Origin: Rostrohypoxylon terebratum
Lineage: Eukaryota > Ascomycota > Sordariomycetes > Xylariales > Hypoxylaceae
Length of the DNA stretch: 64,000 nt
Direction: 5' to 3'
NCBI GenBank assembly: GCA_022497145.1
Contig: MU385973.1
Coordinates: 17,319-81,318 of the forward strand
The notes below the pieces were generated by a model. The model had not been told where the DNA came from, ran no database searches, and saw nothing but the letters and a program-made list of their open reading frames with translations. Both the position numbers and the translations under genes were made by a program. Of the stretch, positions 1-11,716 are shown in pieces; position 1 is the first letter of the stretch, and each line of letters starts with the position of its first letter.

Positions 1-632
1 TGATTAGAATGTATGTGTTATTAGTCAAAATTTCCCAGTGAACGTACTGCATCTGCAGAGCTTAAAGGGGAGTTGGAAGCGACTCAGTTTGGAGGGATTT
101 GGGAGGGAGCTTGAAAAAGGTAGCGGGCCGTACCGAACGCTGCGCTTTTGTAATATCGGGACCAGATGAAGGCTGTACTCAAGCCAAGAAGGCTACAGAC
201 TGTTAATTGTCCGGGTTTTTAACTTTAAGGGACGGGACGAACGAGTCTACCCATCCGGTCGGACGAAGCGCCCTAAGAGCACTCACCAGGCAGCTATAGC
301 AACGAGTTTCTGCTGCTGGAGTGCCATCTTGGTATCGGCACGCGAGCGCAGTCGTATAAAGTTGAGAGCGTGCGGGCGTATGCTTATGTTGAGGATTTGG
401 TGCCTAAAAAGAAAGACATCAAGGACTTCTGGGTTTGTTTTACGGCCAGCGACAAGACGTAGCCAGCTAGTTGGTCAAAATACTATCGTAGGCCATGGCT
501 GCGCAAGTCTGCGAGGAGTTTGGTAGTTGACGGTGACGGTGACAATGACGGTGACAGCTTCGAGATGAAGGTGCAGGGCTACCAGATAAGAGGTGGCCAA
601 GGCTGTCAGCATTCTGTACATTACCTACATGC

Positions 633-674
633 ACGCAACGAAACGCAACGCAACGCAACGCAACGCAACGCAAA
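633..674. repeat. Pentanucleotide microsatellite (AACGC)n
   Basis: Tandem copies of AACGC with one imperfect unit at the left edge, read directly from the sequence. Confidence 0.9.
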
Positions 675-702
675 CAGTTCCAAGTGGAATATTTGCGATT
701 GA

Positions 703-730
703 CGGATTGCGGATTGCGGATTGCGGATTG
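703..730. repeat. Heptamer tandem repeat (GGATTGC)n
   Basis: About four head-to-tail copies of GGATTGC, 30 bp downstream of the AACGC array. Confidence 0.9.
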
Positions 731-1811
731 CCTACCGGTATTGCCTATTAGGTACCCATTGACCCCATTGAAGAGCGATGGCACGGGCTAGGTATACGGA
801 CGACGAAAAGAAGCGAGGCGCCTTGGCGAGATGGATTCTGAAAACGGAACGCCACCGGCAGCGCCAGCAAAATCATGAAATGCGATGTGAAGAAAAAAGA
901 AGGGAGAAAAATCCCGGTTGATTGGATAGAGAAATCAATCAAACAAGGGTTATCGTATTTTGGTCGTGCGCGATGTAACCTTGGTTTAAACCCTGGTAAA
1001 CCTTGGCCCCTGGGCAATCCTTGACTTTGACGTAGTATTACTTCGTACTACTTCGTACATACCTACAGCTGTACTCATAGTACCTAGTATTTTATTCTTC
1101 ACCCCGGCTGCCCGGTCGATTGAAATCATTATTACTACATAAATACCTAAAGTACGAAGTAAAAAGAATATTATTATTATTAGAACGAGGAGATCTTTCT
1201 CCGATTTACCCCATGATCCTTCTTATTCTGATTGTGCAGCACGTTGCAACTTCAGGCAAGTGGTGTGTACGTACCTATCCGTACTAGCTAGGTAGGTACC
1301 TGGTAGGTATGTACATACATAGTACATTCTATAGTAGAACTGAGAAGAAGCGTTGACGCGGGCAGCACGGGGGGTGCTACTAGCACAACGAGGGGCATTA
1401 AATGTTTATACTACAACCTCGCAATGCTGTAATCTCGCTTTCTACTATAACTTTATAAATTGACCAGAGCGTAGGCACAGCTCACCATGCGAATCATATA
1501 ATAAAACTCGACCCAACTGCAAAATATCATTTGTAGCTATTTACTAGGTACCTACTTACATCCATGATACAATACCTTACCTACTAGGTCCTAGGTCCTA
1601 GGTATTACTAGGTACTAGGTAAGCGAGCAGCTGGCGAAGCCACGCACGATACGCCCGCGAAAAGTCGGACACACTGATAAGAACGCCGTCGACCAAGGCG
1701 GAATCTACAAGGACGAGAAACAACTCGACGTAGCATTTCATCTTGGGAAAGAGGTGCAACAAGAGGCAGAGAAGGAGACAATCTACGACGGGACGTCTTA
1801 CCATTAGAGAT

Positions 1812-3365
1812 TTATAAGGGGCCAGTATGACCGGTATTTGAATCGTTCCTCGAAGGTCGACATTCTTTAGTAAACGTTGATTCTCGGCTGACACTATGTC
1901 CCCTGCCCATATGTTTGATCAGTTCCTGGCTAGCACGCATCTGGCGGATGTTCTTCTCATTGCGCAACGCCTCTGCCTTCATGCCACCCGTTATGCCAAT
2001 TTCCTTGTTGCGAAGAGAGTTGGTCTTTCTACCGACGCTGCTCTCCAACAGATACCAGCCTATTCGGACCGCAAGTCAAGCCAAGACGGCGTTGTAGAAG
2101 AAGGATGCTACAGCCCGAATGAGCCCGGCGATGGCATTGGTGAAGATTCTGTGGTTGAATGCAAGAGAGAATGACGCCATCACTACACCCGTAGCAATAA
2201 TAACTGGAGCGACCATGAGATGGGATATGATCTAACGCGGCTCTAGGCCATGCTTCAAAGACAGGTACTTAATTAGTTACATATGTACCTAGGTATTGAA
2301 ATTCCTCCGAGAAAGTAAGCGTTCCGCTATTGAGTTCAACAACACTCATACCGAACAGAGATGACATGAAGGATAGGGGAAGCTTCGCGAGGCAAGCTGT
2401 TAGCTATGGTATCTACCCATAGAGGTACCTAGGACCTAGGTAGGCAGGAGGAAATGCTTACGAAGGCCATCGTTGTCACTGTGAGGAGCATAATTGATTT
2501 TCCTTGCATGTAGCCTTCGTATCCGCTTCTAACTGCTTCTCGAGCTTCAATAGCGGTGGCCTGCTGCTGTATGATTGTCAAGAGGTTGCAATAATGGATT
2601 TCTGGTCACCGAAATACCTGTTAAGAGTTCCTTGACCGAAATCTTCTGATTTGGGAAACAATCGTCAAGCTCACGAATATCGTGCGGCTTCCCACCCTTG
2701 AAGAACATAATAGGTGTTTCAGCAAGTGAATCTGAATCCACATATTGAGCTTCTAACGTGTCATCGGGGTGATCTACATCTACAGGCAGGAGCATTCCTA
2801 TACAACTTCTGTACCCATCCAAGAATTGGCGAAGTTGATACGATCTCGTAAAGGTTATCAAGCGGTGTTTCTAGCCTCGCGCTCATCTGCTTCGTCTGCT
2901 GAAGTTCTCTGAGAATGCGCTGCTGCGAGTTTGTTGATAATGCATTAAGATATTTTTATACATCCAGTATAGTACCTACATAGAGATATTCGTCTGAGAT
3001 ATCTCCATCGTGGGGAACCGAGTTCAAGCAGACACGGTAACTGTAGTTCAATTGCCACCGCTGTGTTGCCATCGTAAGGTAATTTCTTTTTTCCAGGACG
3101 TCGGTAGGTAGGTAATGAACAGTCTTGGTGTAGCGTGAAAGCTCAACTAAACTCATAATCGAGGAGGGCATCGGAGAATCCTCGAAATCTAAGCTCCTTT
3201 ACATGCCCATTGCAGTCTATTCTATCCTTATTCATACCTAATAATCATTGGGTGAACATCATGGTCCCATCCGTCTGGACCAATTAACTGCTTACCATCA
3301 TCTATCAAACTTGGATCATTTATGCCGCATTCAAACAATGCATGCCTTTCTTCAGACGAACTCAT
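1812..3365 (-). pseudogene. CorA-like Mg2+ transporter family gene, probably broken
   Basis: Reading leftward from an ATG at 3365, exon pieces can be linked by short introns (for example 3199-3239, GTATGA to AAG, which keeps frame). Near 2540-2480 the frame gives a helix ending GKSIMLLTVTTMAF. After an intron whose acceptor is GCGAAG it continues LPLSFMSSLFGM, the hallmark pre-TM1/TM1 stretch of fungal CorA-like proteins. The usual GMN signature is GMS here (about 2346-2354). A second transmembrane segment follows a 49-nt intron. The frame then meets TGA at 2076-2078, but stays open beyond it for about 85 codons of charged tail ending at 1812. The middle part (2547-2955) switches frame in ways I could not resolve with certainty. 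Read as seen, this is a CorA-like relic or a gene ending early. A sequencing error or an undetected intron could also explain it. The family would transport divalent cations across a membrane. Confidence 0.6.
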
Positions 3366-3614
3366 ACCGCTCAAGTCTTATTTCAAAAGATTTCCCGATT
3401 AGATACCGAGGTAGGTAGTTTTAGGGGGTCTATCATATGACACCCAAGATGATTATAGGTGGTAGGTACCGTACGTGAGTTATAAATGTCGTCATCATTT
3501 ACGCCACCGGACGTATATAGGTACTTCCGTAGGCACAGATAGTAGGGCATCTACTGCTTGTTATCGTAGTATTTCGTGAATACGTGAAATTCGATCTATT
3601 GCAGGCGACTTAAC

Positions 3615-4376
3615 CTAGTTGTGAAAAGGATCCTGTGAGCAGGGATAGAATTGGGGCTCCAATATTTTCCCCAATAGCCCGCGTACATGTGAAGATGAAT
3701 CTTGGACTTTTATACGTTCTAGTGCAAGTTGCCTTTGCAAACTTCGTATCAGTTCGGCCTGGGTCTCTATCCTTAACTCAAGTTCTTTTGTATACGACCG
3801 TTGCTTATCGTATTCGTCGTTCAGCTTGCCTAAGGACTCTGTTTGGTTCTCAATAATGCGTTGCTGAGATTTCTGCGTGGTGAACAGTGTCTTAATTAAA
3901 TTAGAGTCCTCGGATGCTGTACGGGCTTGCCGATTTATGATCGATTTCAGATCTTCTATTTCATCTGCTTGGCTTTGACTCTGGGTGTGGTTTTGATTGC
4001 CAATATCTGATATATTAGCATTTGAAGCCTTGACTTCATTTATTTCCTTGTTTATGTAAGGTATAATAGAATGAAACGACCTCAGAGACTCCTGAACCTT
4101 CCGAGCCTTCTGGGTTTGATAGGCCTTGTGAATCCTGTGGCATCCCAAGGACCTATAAGAGTTGGAGGGGTTGTCTGGTTTGGACGATCCACGCGACTTA
4201 CACGGTTTGCATGGGTCGGGAGGATTGGATGACTTGCAAGACTTGCGTGACCTCTTGAAGGGTATTAATTTGGAGACCTTCTTGATACAGAAGACTGCGG
4301 CCCTTTTGAGGAACTTCGTGAATGCCATCGTGATTGCGAGGATAGTGCACAGAATGAAGGTGATAACTTCAGACAT
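3615..4376 (-). CDS. Hypothetical single-pass membrane protein with coiled coil
   Basis: Single open frame of 253 codons from the first ATG; the frame is also open for three codons upstream from a TTG. Residues about 4-20 form a hydrophobic segment (ITFILCTILAITMAF), followed by a Lys/Arg-rich stretch, a Cys/Pro/Ser-rich section with repeated CK and SN pairs, and a long C-terminal heptad-rich helix (about 110-235) rich in Gln, Glu and Leu. I recognise no domain family. The layout, a short N-terminal anchor and a long coiled coil, suggests a cytosol-facing membrane-tethered scaffold, but that is inference. It sits between the CorA-like relic and another small unknown gene on the same strand and may be lineage-specific. 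Confidence 0.55.
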   Translation of the reverse strand: MSEVITFILCTILAITMAFTKFLKRAAVFCIKKVSKLIPFKRSRKSCKSSNPPDPCKPCKSRGSSKPDNPSNSYRSLGCHRIHKAYQTQKARKVQESLRSFHSIIPYINKEINEVKASNANISDIGNQNHTQSQSQADEIEDLKSIINRQARTASEDSNLIKTLFTTQKSQQRIIENQTESLGKLNDEYDKQRSYTKELELRIETQAELIRSLQRQLALERIKVQDSSSHVRGLLGKILEPQFYPCSQDPFHN

Positions 4377-4983
4377 CGGTTTCAAGATTTATAAAAATAA
4401 CGCTATGCTATCGAACAGCATCAAGTAACCTTTCGGTAAGAACGAATAGGATATGCCGTTATATCCATCCAAAGGCCTTCTTTCTTGATGTGGCGACAGT
4501 TGGTTTATGTAATAAGATAGATTATGGCATTGTTCCAATACAATGATAGATGTTTTATATGCTTTTGGGTAATAAAGGGATTGTTTACTGACAGACTGAT
4601 CTTTATACTTCGCCATGAAACCCAGCCTCGACCATAAAGTTCTTATTAGACCCATCTAACAGTCACGTCGTTCAAGAATAGTGGTAATAGCTTGCCAAGT
4701 CCTTTACGAAATATTCCACGAACACAATTGCATACTCGGGCACTAGGTAGATAGGCAGGCAGGCAGGCAGGCAGGAACCAGGTAAGTATACAGGATATAG
4801 TGATATTATATTATATTACCTATCTGATGAGCAAATACTGAAACAAAAACATGTATTACTAGGTACCTACCTACTTGATAGGTACCTGCAGGCACCGAAA
4901 AGCTTCTATGCTACAACGGCCACTATCCCAAAGAAGTAAACAAATTAGACCACGATTTCCGATTCGGGAGAAGTGGCAATAGC
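4377..4983. other. Spacer between two small minus-strand genes
   Basis: Holds a (GGCA)n tract and TAGGTA palindromes. An 88-codon minus frame (4389-4655) has no family signal and is not called. Confidence 0.5.
4754..4774. repeat. Tetranucleotide repeat (GGCA)n
   Basis: About five tandem GGCA units read directly. Confidence 0.9.
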
Positions 4984-5394
4984 CTAGTATGGAGAGCGAC
5001 CTCCCCTTTCTACATATGCCTGGTTGAGCTTTTCGTTTAGCTCCCTTAGACGAGAGTTGTATCTGTGTTGAGGGCTATCGATGGTATTCGTCTGTCCCCC
5101 TCCCCGCTGTAAGTATACCAACCAGGAGTGATGTACCATTATTGAATTTGCTAAGTGCTTGCATTCGTGTGTTAGAAAATCGTTCCAAGCGTACCACTGG
5201 TAGTCTGGTGCATAGAACGTGGTGTTAAACTGGTACCGCAACTCTTCAAGACGCGTTGCTAGACCGTAGGTCCAATCGGCGATCATGAGGAGCTGCTGCG
5301 CTGGGTCGAAACTTGGCTGCTCATTAAAGCACATCTGGTGCTGATGTTGATGCATCGGTGTGTAAAATTGGAAGGGGTCGTATGGAAATGCCAT
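4984..5394 (-). CDS. Small hypothetical protein, 136 residues
   Basis: Open frame from ATG at 5394 to a stop at 4984. The N terminus is rich in His, Gln, Pro and aromatic residues (MAFPYDPFQFYTP, then a HQHQHQ run). The rest is predicted helical, with many Trp and Tyr (DWTYGLATRLEELRYQF; YQWYAWNDFLTHE) and a charged C-terminal helix. There is no signal peptide and no transmembrane span. I do not recognise the family. Its amino-acid composition is more protein-like than the neighbouring short frames, so I call it, but expression data would decide. Confidence 0.5.
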   Translation of the reverse strand: MAFPYDPFQFYTPMHQHQHQMCFNEQPSFDPAQQLLMIADWTYGLATRLEELRYQFNTTFYAPDYQWYAWNDFLTHECKHLANSIMVHHSWLVYLQRGGGQTNTIDSPQHRYNSRLRELNEKLNQAYVERGGRSPY

Positions 5395-6267
5395 CACGGT
5401 CTCGGTTATGATTTGTGGATGTCGTAGATGAGATATGGTAAGATAGGCCGCTGGTTGCTGTATCTAAGTCTTGGATATGTATTTAAATGGTTTGAATGAG
5501 TGACCAGTGGTGAGGGAACTTGTAAAATGAGGGTGAATACCTAAGTAAGTAAGGAGAGGTCTGATGACAGGAATCAGTCACTATGGCTGATGAATGAACG
5601 AATGTGGTAATTCGAGATTCATTGATCCTCTTTATGAAGAAAGGATCGCTACTACCAACCGTGTTGTTCTTGGACTATCATGTAGGAACGTAACAATTGA
5701 TTGTGTTTTGGACAACAACAATAAAACAGGCCCTTTCAACTCATGCAGAACCATGTTACTATTCGATGATTGTAGCAACTCATACTTTTGTGCAGCATAC
5801 ACCTTCTCTACCAGAGCACAGGGTGTATGCATTTTACTTTGACATAGTGAGGTAGTGACTCAGCTCTGGGAGATAGGGGAAATGGTTCCTTACACACCTG
5901 GTGGATGGACACACACACACACAAGCGGACGACCAATCTTTCGACTGCTTTCACGTGCATCATGGTAAATTTCCGGCAATGACACAGACAGTGGTGAGAT
6001 GATGTGTTAGTCAAGGGGGACCACGTCACTAGTAGGTAACGATACAGCAGGAAGAGGGCGATGGATAGTGGCGCAGAAGAACCGTAATAACCTTGGGAGT
6101 TTCATCAATATGAAAATATCTGGGTATAATTCAACACGAGTCCCGATCAAACTCCAGGACCATCTGTGAAAAGCGCTGATGCCAATGTCACTGTTCCTAA
6201 CTGGTGCCCTTTTCCGAACCAAAGCAATGTATGCATCCCGTTACTCCTCGATCCAAACGCCCGCAAC
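5395..6267. other. Spacer, no supported gene
   Basis: Contains an 82-codon plus-strand frame (5594-5842) and overlapping minus frames without recognisable content, plus a short (CA)n at about 5910-5923. Likely the 5' side of the small gene and the 3' UTR of the glycosyltransferase. Confidence 0.5.
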
Positions 6268-7887
6268 TTAGTGCTTTTGCCATACCAGCTCGACCACCTG
6301 GTCGTATTCACCGGCGGAAGAATCGCCCATTCGTACATATAATTGTTTCAGATCTCCGTTATCTGAAAACTCAGCCGCTTTGAGTTTATAGCTCTTTTTT
6401 TGATCTGCAGAGTACGGTGCTCTGAGAGGACCGAGAGAAAAATCAAAATCCTTACTATCGGCGTGGCCCCACGTACCCTCCATCAATTCTAGATTGACGG
6501 ACTCTACCCCGTCTTTGTAAGTAGCAATGGAAAAGCCGTTTGAGAAGACCGTATCTGTACCAAAACGCCACCGCTGCAAGAAACAGTCTCCGCAGAATTT
6601 AGCAGCTTGGGCCATCTTCTCGATTGGTTCCTTATACCAGCTCTTCCAGTGGTGGAGTGTGAGGGGTCGTAATCCCGCTTCGAAGAAGCCGCTGACGTCG
6701 GCCGTGATGTCTTGTTGATACAGACCGGGTAGGATAGTGAGCTTGGCTTTCGAGTGAGAATATACGCAGTCTCTAAGGATCGTGTCACCTTCCCTCCCGA
6801 ATGCCTCATCGATGCATTTGAAAGCTTGGTTCCCTAACTTCTTCGCTAGCGGTGCTGAAAGAAATGCGCCGGCGCCGCCGAAGGCCATGAATCCAAAGCC
6901 GCGCACAGCCTGGAAATCCTCTGAGAGAGCACCGACGTAGGCATCGATGTTGTGATTCAACGTGGCGAGGCCATCCGAGAGTGGCTTCAAGTTCGGGAAG
7001 AAGGTATCGTCGTCTAGGAGGCCAAACCACTGGGTATCCGAGTTGCTGTTCTCGAGCATATTGAGTAACATGGCGAAGTGGTTTTGAGGAATGGTGAATT
7101 TGTCATTGATGGGCTTCACCAAGGTAATGTTGATTGCGGCGATGTCAAAGTCATGCTGCAATGATTTCATCTCTTTATGCGACCTGTCCTCGGCGTCTAT
7201 GACAACGGCTACGAGCTTCGCTCCGGTACCGGAAATCCAATGCGCGAAGGGGCCGATCGAGTCCTTTAAGCGATCATAGTCGGTAGCTACGCCGAAGATA
7301 AGGTGAGAGAAGTCTTCCTCAGGATAAGGCTTCGGGACCTGAAGTTTGATCGGCATAGATTCGGGGAGCTTGACATCGCCGCAGTCATACAAGTCCACTT
7401 CCACTTCGTTCCTTATGAGGGGTTCGGTAATATTTGCAACTTCGTCCCTATCGACAGCATTGGAGAAGATCGGTTGTATAAAGCGCCGGATGTACCGGAC
7501 GCGTTCTGTCAGTTCCAACTCGACGCTGGAGCGGACCAAGAATTCCAAATCTTGGCGACAATGCTTGGGATTAGGCAAAGCTAAGGGGTATTCCTCTTCT
7601 TCGGATTGGTCTTCTGGATTCGTTCCACTATCGGTCTCGACTGGCGGCCTTTGTTTCGGTTTCCCATCTTGGGTGGTTGATTTGAAGGTGTCGGTAATGG
7701 AGGCCTCTGTTCCTGCATGATGGTCTGAATTTATGGCCACCGCATCTTGAATCGGGACGATCCTTGAGTCTGCTGTCGGGTAGGATGGCGGAACATGATG
7801 GTAGAGGTGTAGAGTAGTGTAAGCGACGAGGAACAGAAGCACAATGCTAGCGAGGACAAAGACGCGGGGCCCCTTCGACGGAAACAT
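6268..7887 (-). CDS. GT31/Fringe-like glycosyltransferase, type II membrane protein
   Basis: Intronless, 539 residues from ATG at 7887; an upstream in-frame TTG is unlikely to be the start. Residues about 8-28 form one uncleaved signal anchor (VFVLASIVLLFLVAYTT), followed by an acidic, Ser/Pro-rich stem (30-105) and a globular lumenal domain. The catalytic domain carries the metal-binding DDD triad in the GLLDDDTFFPNL context (292-294) and the GGAGAFLSAPLA segment seen in Fringe-like GT31 enzymes of fungi. Several Cys residues suggest disulfides. By family knowledge it would transfer a sugar from a nucleotide sugar to a glycan or protein in the Golgi; donor and acceptor cannot be read from sequence. 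Neighbours do not suggest a cluster. Confidence 0.85.
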   Translation of the reverse strand: MFPSKGPRVFVLASIVLLFLVAYTTLHLYHHVPPSYPTADSRIVPIQDAVAINSDHHAGTEASITDTFKSTTQDGKPKQRPPVETDSGTNPEDQSEEEEYPLALPNPKHCRQDLEFLVRSSVELELTERVRYIRRFIQPIFSNAVDRDEVANITEPLIRNEVEVDLYDCGDVKLPESMPIKLQVPKPYPEEDFSHLIFGVATDYDRLKDSIGPFAHWISGTGAKLVAVVIDAEDRSHKEMKSLQHDFDIAAINITLVKPINDKFTIPQNHFAMLLNMLENSNSDTQWFGLLDDDTFFPNLKPLSDGLATLNHNIDAYVGALSEDFQAVRGFGFMAFGGAGAFLSAPLAKKLGNQAFKCIDEAFGREGDTILRDCVYSHSKAKLTILPGLYQQDITADVSGFFEAGLRPLTLHHWKSWYKEPIEKMAQAAKFCGDCFLQRWRFGTDTVFSNGFSIATYKDGVESVNLELMEGTWGHADSKDFDFSLGPLRAPYSADQKKSYKLKAAEFSDNGDLKQLYVRMGDSSAGEYDQVVELVWQKH

Positions 7888-8053
7888 GGGGAAGCCCTTC
7901 AATTTGATCTTTTTACCGTAAGGACAGCATAGCTAGGCGAATGGCAAGAGTCGGAGCTATCGTTTGGAGAAATAACCAAGAGTGCCTATTAGGTAGAGGT
8001 AAGGTAGGGAGAAGATGTATGTGAAGATCAAAACCAAAGTCAAAACCAAAGGC

Positions 8054-8078
8054 GAGATGAGATGAGATGAGATGAGAT
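8054..8078. repeat. (GAGAT)n microsatellite
   Basis: Five tandem GAGAT units in the 5' region of the glycosyltransferase gene. Confidence 0.9.
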
Positions 8079-8454
8079 CGCACAAGAAGAGCGACACGAA
8101 GAGGGGAAGGGAAATATGTGTGTATGACAAACCAAGGAGAACGAGGTGCAAGGAATCCTAGTAGGTACCTAAGTGTTAGGGTAATTGCTACTAGTATGTA
8201 GGAGGTATTGGAAGTAAGTAGGTACTAGGTAGGTATGTTCTGTAGAACTTATGGAGGATGTTTTAGATTTTGAATTTTAGATCTCCTTTGAAATGCGGGA
8301 AAAATGTTGAGTCAAAAATAAACACGAAACAAAAGACAAGGGGAATTAGAAGGTCCAAAAAGATCAAACGAAACGACGATCTTAGGTAGGATAACTACTA
8401 GTACTACCTGTAGGTGTTATATTCATAATTCCTTCCTTTGGATAATATTAGGGA

Positions 8455-8472
8455 TCTCTCTCTCTCTCTCTC
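8455..8472. repeat. (TC)n microsatellite
   Basis: Uninterrupted TC dinucleotide run. Confidence 0.9.
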
Positions 8473-11400
8473 TTCCCTTCTACACATAAACCTGAACTAC
8501 ATAATAGCGCCACTAGCTACTTCGTAAGTGGGTACAATACAAAATACATCAAGGGGTCCACGACTCCACGAAGCATGTGGATGTGGGGACTTCTGATTGC
8601 GTGTGCACATGTGTATGTAGTGTGTACATATTTACATACATACACACACCACATAGTACATACAACCAAGCAGCCAAGTACCCGATTCCTAGTAGGGACA
8701 TGGGATGGGCATGTGCAATTGAATGCCAGATGTTGTCCTAGTCATCAGAAACATCCATATACGTACATGTAGTAGTACTATATTGGATGTTATCCGTGAT
8801 ACTAACATTATCTTTCAAATCCGGTGGCTGCGTTGTTGGACAATCTTCAACGAGAAGAAAAAGGATGACGTACTTTTCTATCCTCTGCCGCATGGTACTA
8901 CGTAGTACATCCGAAAACGGCAGGGATCTCCTTTATGGTTCGCGGGTCCGACCCGCACTCGACCCGCACTCGACCCGTATTTTGAACCGCCTAGCGCCCG
9001 ATGCATCCAATAGACGTCCGAAAAAGACGCCCCATGCGTCCCGGCGCTATGCATAAGATAATAGTGCAGTGGTGATACATAGGTACAATACCTACTACGA
9101 GTCTACGACTACCAGGTAGGTATCAGAGTATCTTAAGCCGTCCGACCCGATTCATCATTTGGACTAATCTGACCAATCTGCCTCCTTTATTCTTAGTTGC
9201 GGCTGTGGCCGATCCCTGCCGCGAATGTCTGAGTTCGACCGGTGGGCGTATGTACTAGTAGTAATAATATAGTACTACACATTCTTACTGCTTGGTATGG
9301 ATATGTACCTGATGAATCCCCAAACGACGTTACCTACCTAGGTAGGAATGGGAATTCAGCTGCAGTGCTTCAACTTCCAAGCTGGTTTTGATCTTTTATC
9401 CGACGCCTATAATCTATATAGGTACAATAGGTCCCTTAGGTACCCTGTCAATTTGGATTGATCGACAGAGCCACAATCATCACAATCATCACAATCACTG
9501 GGCGACAAGAATGTTCTAAAGATGGCAGTTGTTCCTTTGGTGACTGGTCGTGTAGGCATGTATGTATGTACATAATAGTAATATGTCATAATAGGTAATA
9601 GTATATGTACAGCATAGGGTGGACAATAATTACGCCAATTAAAGAGGCGCTTGCCAAAGGGAGCGTTGGACGGATGTACGAATCGCTCTTTTAGGACGCG
9701 TCATCTAAACTTGTAATCCATCCGCGAGGCTAGTCAAGGATAAGGTGGAATTCTTTAAACGTTTACGCTATTAATACCTACATACCTACATTATGTGCTT
9801 AGGTATGCATCTGATAACATCGTGTAATATGTTGACAAACCGTCGATGTGCTAAACATAATAATAGTCCCTTGAGGTAAAATGACGGCGTAATTAGACAC
9901 GAATTGTCGGATGCCCAATACATATCGCATACGCATCGCATACGCATCGCACACGGACCGCGTGGTAGTAGATGGTTATATGCTCATCATGCCGCGGAAC
10001 GGCAGAATTCGACGATCAACAAAGTAAAACCATGGATTCATAGGCCCTCAGTAAAATCTGTTAAGATTTAAGAACCTTACCGTTCTACTGCGACCACTAC
10101 AAAGGGGCACCGCCTACCTAATTGCGTCCCTCGTGATTTTAGAAACCAGGTACTGTTTTCTTAATAGAAAGGGATAGCACAGTATACAGTACCATATATA
10201 CACATAATATATTGGGAAAGAAAACAGCTCGCGCGCTAGTGTCGCCAATATTGATGCTTTCTGTAGTGTTAAGTGCTGTTTTGGTGCCAAATTTCTAGAG
10301 GTGAGAAGGCTGCACTTCTGTGGACGGTAGTGTATCCAAAGCCCGGATTACCGGCATACAGCCAAGAGAAAACGTATCAACGTCTCTGACAATAACCTGA
10401 CAATAGAGGTATTCTTCACGTACTTATTCCAGACATCTTGCGCCAAATCTTCCACATCCCAAGACCCAAGTATTGTGCATTTCTTGGCATCGCATTTTTC
10501 TGGCTTTTCGCATCCGAGGGGCGGCTAAGACGGCTCATTCAACCACTGGTATGAACATGAGATCGTCATTTCTCTGTCCAAGAGCCCAGCGGATTGTGAC
10601 GATGCAAAATGATGCCGATATGGCTTCATCCATATGGCATAGGTATAATCGCACGCTTCCTGCATTACTGGAATTTTACGTGTTCCTCGCTCACATATAC
10701 CCCTTCACACCTGCGTTCCGCTGCGATGCTTATAATATAGGTGGTATGTCACTCGAGGCTGTGTGTAATAGCGCTCGCCATTTGCGGATATCACGTCACT
10801 ATGAATTTGATGCTTTACTACTTCGTACGCAGTAGGTACTAGGTAGTGCCCATAGTGTGCAAGTGGCCTCGTTTGATCGAGTGGTTGTCTACCAACCCCC
10901 TTCGAGTGTCAGTCTTAAGCTGCCCAAACCCGGCTGGGTAGGTGTCTGTTACTACTATTACTAGATCAGCACCGTCACAAAAGCCCTAACCCAAATTTCT
11001 ACCTTTCTTGGTAACCTTATTCCCAGCCAATAGCACCGCGATCCACTTACCTAACCAGGCAATCCTCGGACAAGTGGCTTCCATAGATGTGTTGTACGTA
11101 CCTAGTAATATACATACTTCGTACCTATGCGTTTGATTGTAGTATTGGTAATCGGACGCCGTTGAGATGCTTTTTTTTCTTTTGGATGCAAGACTTCCCT
11201 CCTCCTCGTCTAGGTACGTAGACAGTCTCAGACACCTTATTCCAACCTGTCTACTTGTCGATGAGTAAACGATTCAAGTCTTAAATACCCATATATACCT
11301 ACCTAGGTATTAAGCCTCAGAGTGGTCAACACTATGGTACTAACATTTCTCTACTATGTGGGATCAAATGACGGGGGTATGAATTTTGGGCGTTATTCTA

Positions 11401-11716
11401 TCTGCAGAAGGATTCGTATTAACAATACCGCCTCTCCTTAACTCCTAAACCCCCCACCCTTGTGTATAGGTAGCCTCCTAGGCGCCTAAACAGGACGCCC
11501 TTGCTTGCTACCCTGGGTTCTATTTCGAAGGTTCGTGAATGATGAGAGAATCGGTAAGAATTGGTCGAAGAAATTTAATTACGTTGGTATCTCAATAAAA
11601 CCACCAAATGAAAAACTGTTTCGAGTATCGTGTGATACATGTGTTAGACCTGCTAGGATCTATGGAACATCCGTCCAGTGATGCCGAAACCATTTTGGAT
11701 AGCTGCATTACGGAAA

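Larger units (their letters stand above)
1..1811. other. Gene-free spacer with simple repeats
   Basis: I see no supportable gene. Short open frames on both strands lack family resemblance and coincide with tandem repeats. The stretch holds a pentamer array (633-674), a heptamer array (703-730) and many TACCTA/TAGGTA palindromes, densest at 1265-1320 and 1550-1620. Confidence 0.6.
7888..11716. other. Long gene-free spacer (3.8 kb)
   Basis: The upstream region of the glycosyltransferase holds a GAGAT array (8054-8078), a (TC)n tract (8455-8472) and a stretch at 8948-8982 with repeated GACCCGCACTC units. A short ATACGCATCGC duplication lies near 9930-9952. TACCTA/TAGGTA palindromes occur throughout. 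Small frames such as 10473-10835 (+) lack family signal. No RNA gene recognised. Confidence 0.55.

Noticed and set aside
4389..4655. 88-codon minus frame between two small genes
   Set aside because: No conserved-looking content; probably leader or chance frame.
10473..10835. 120-codon plus-strand frame in the long spacer
   Set aside because: No domain, irregular composition and no intron or promoter context; likely chance.
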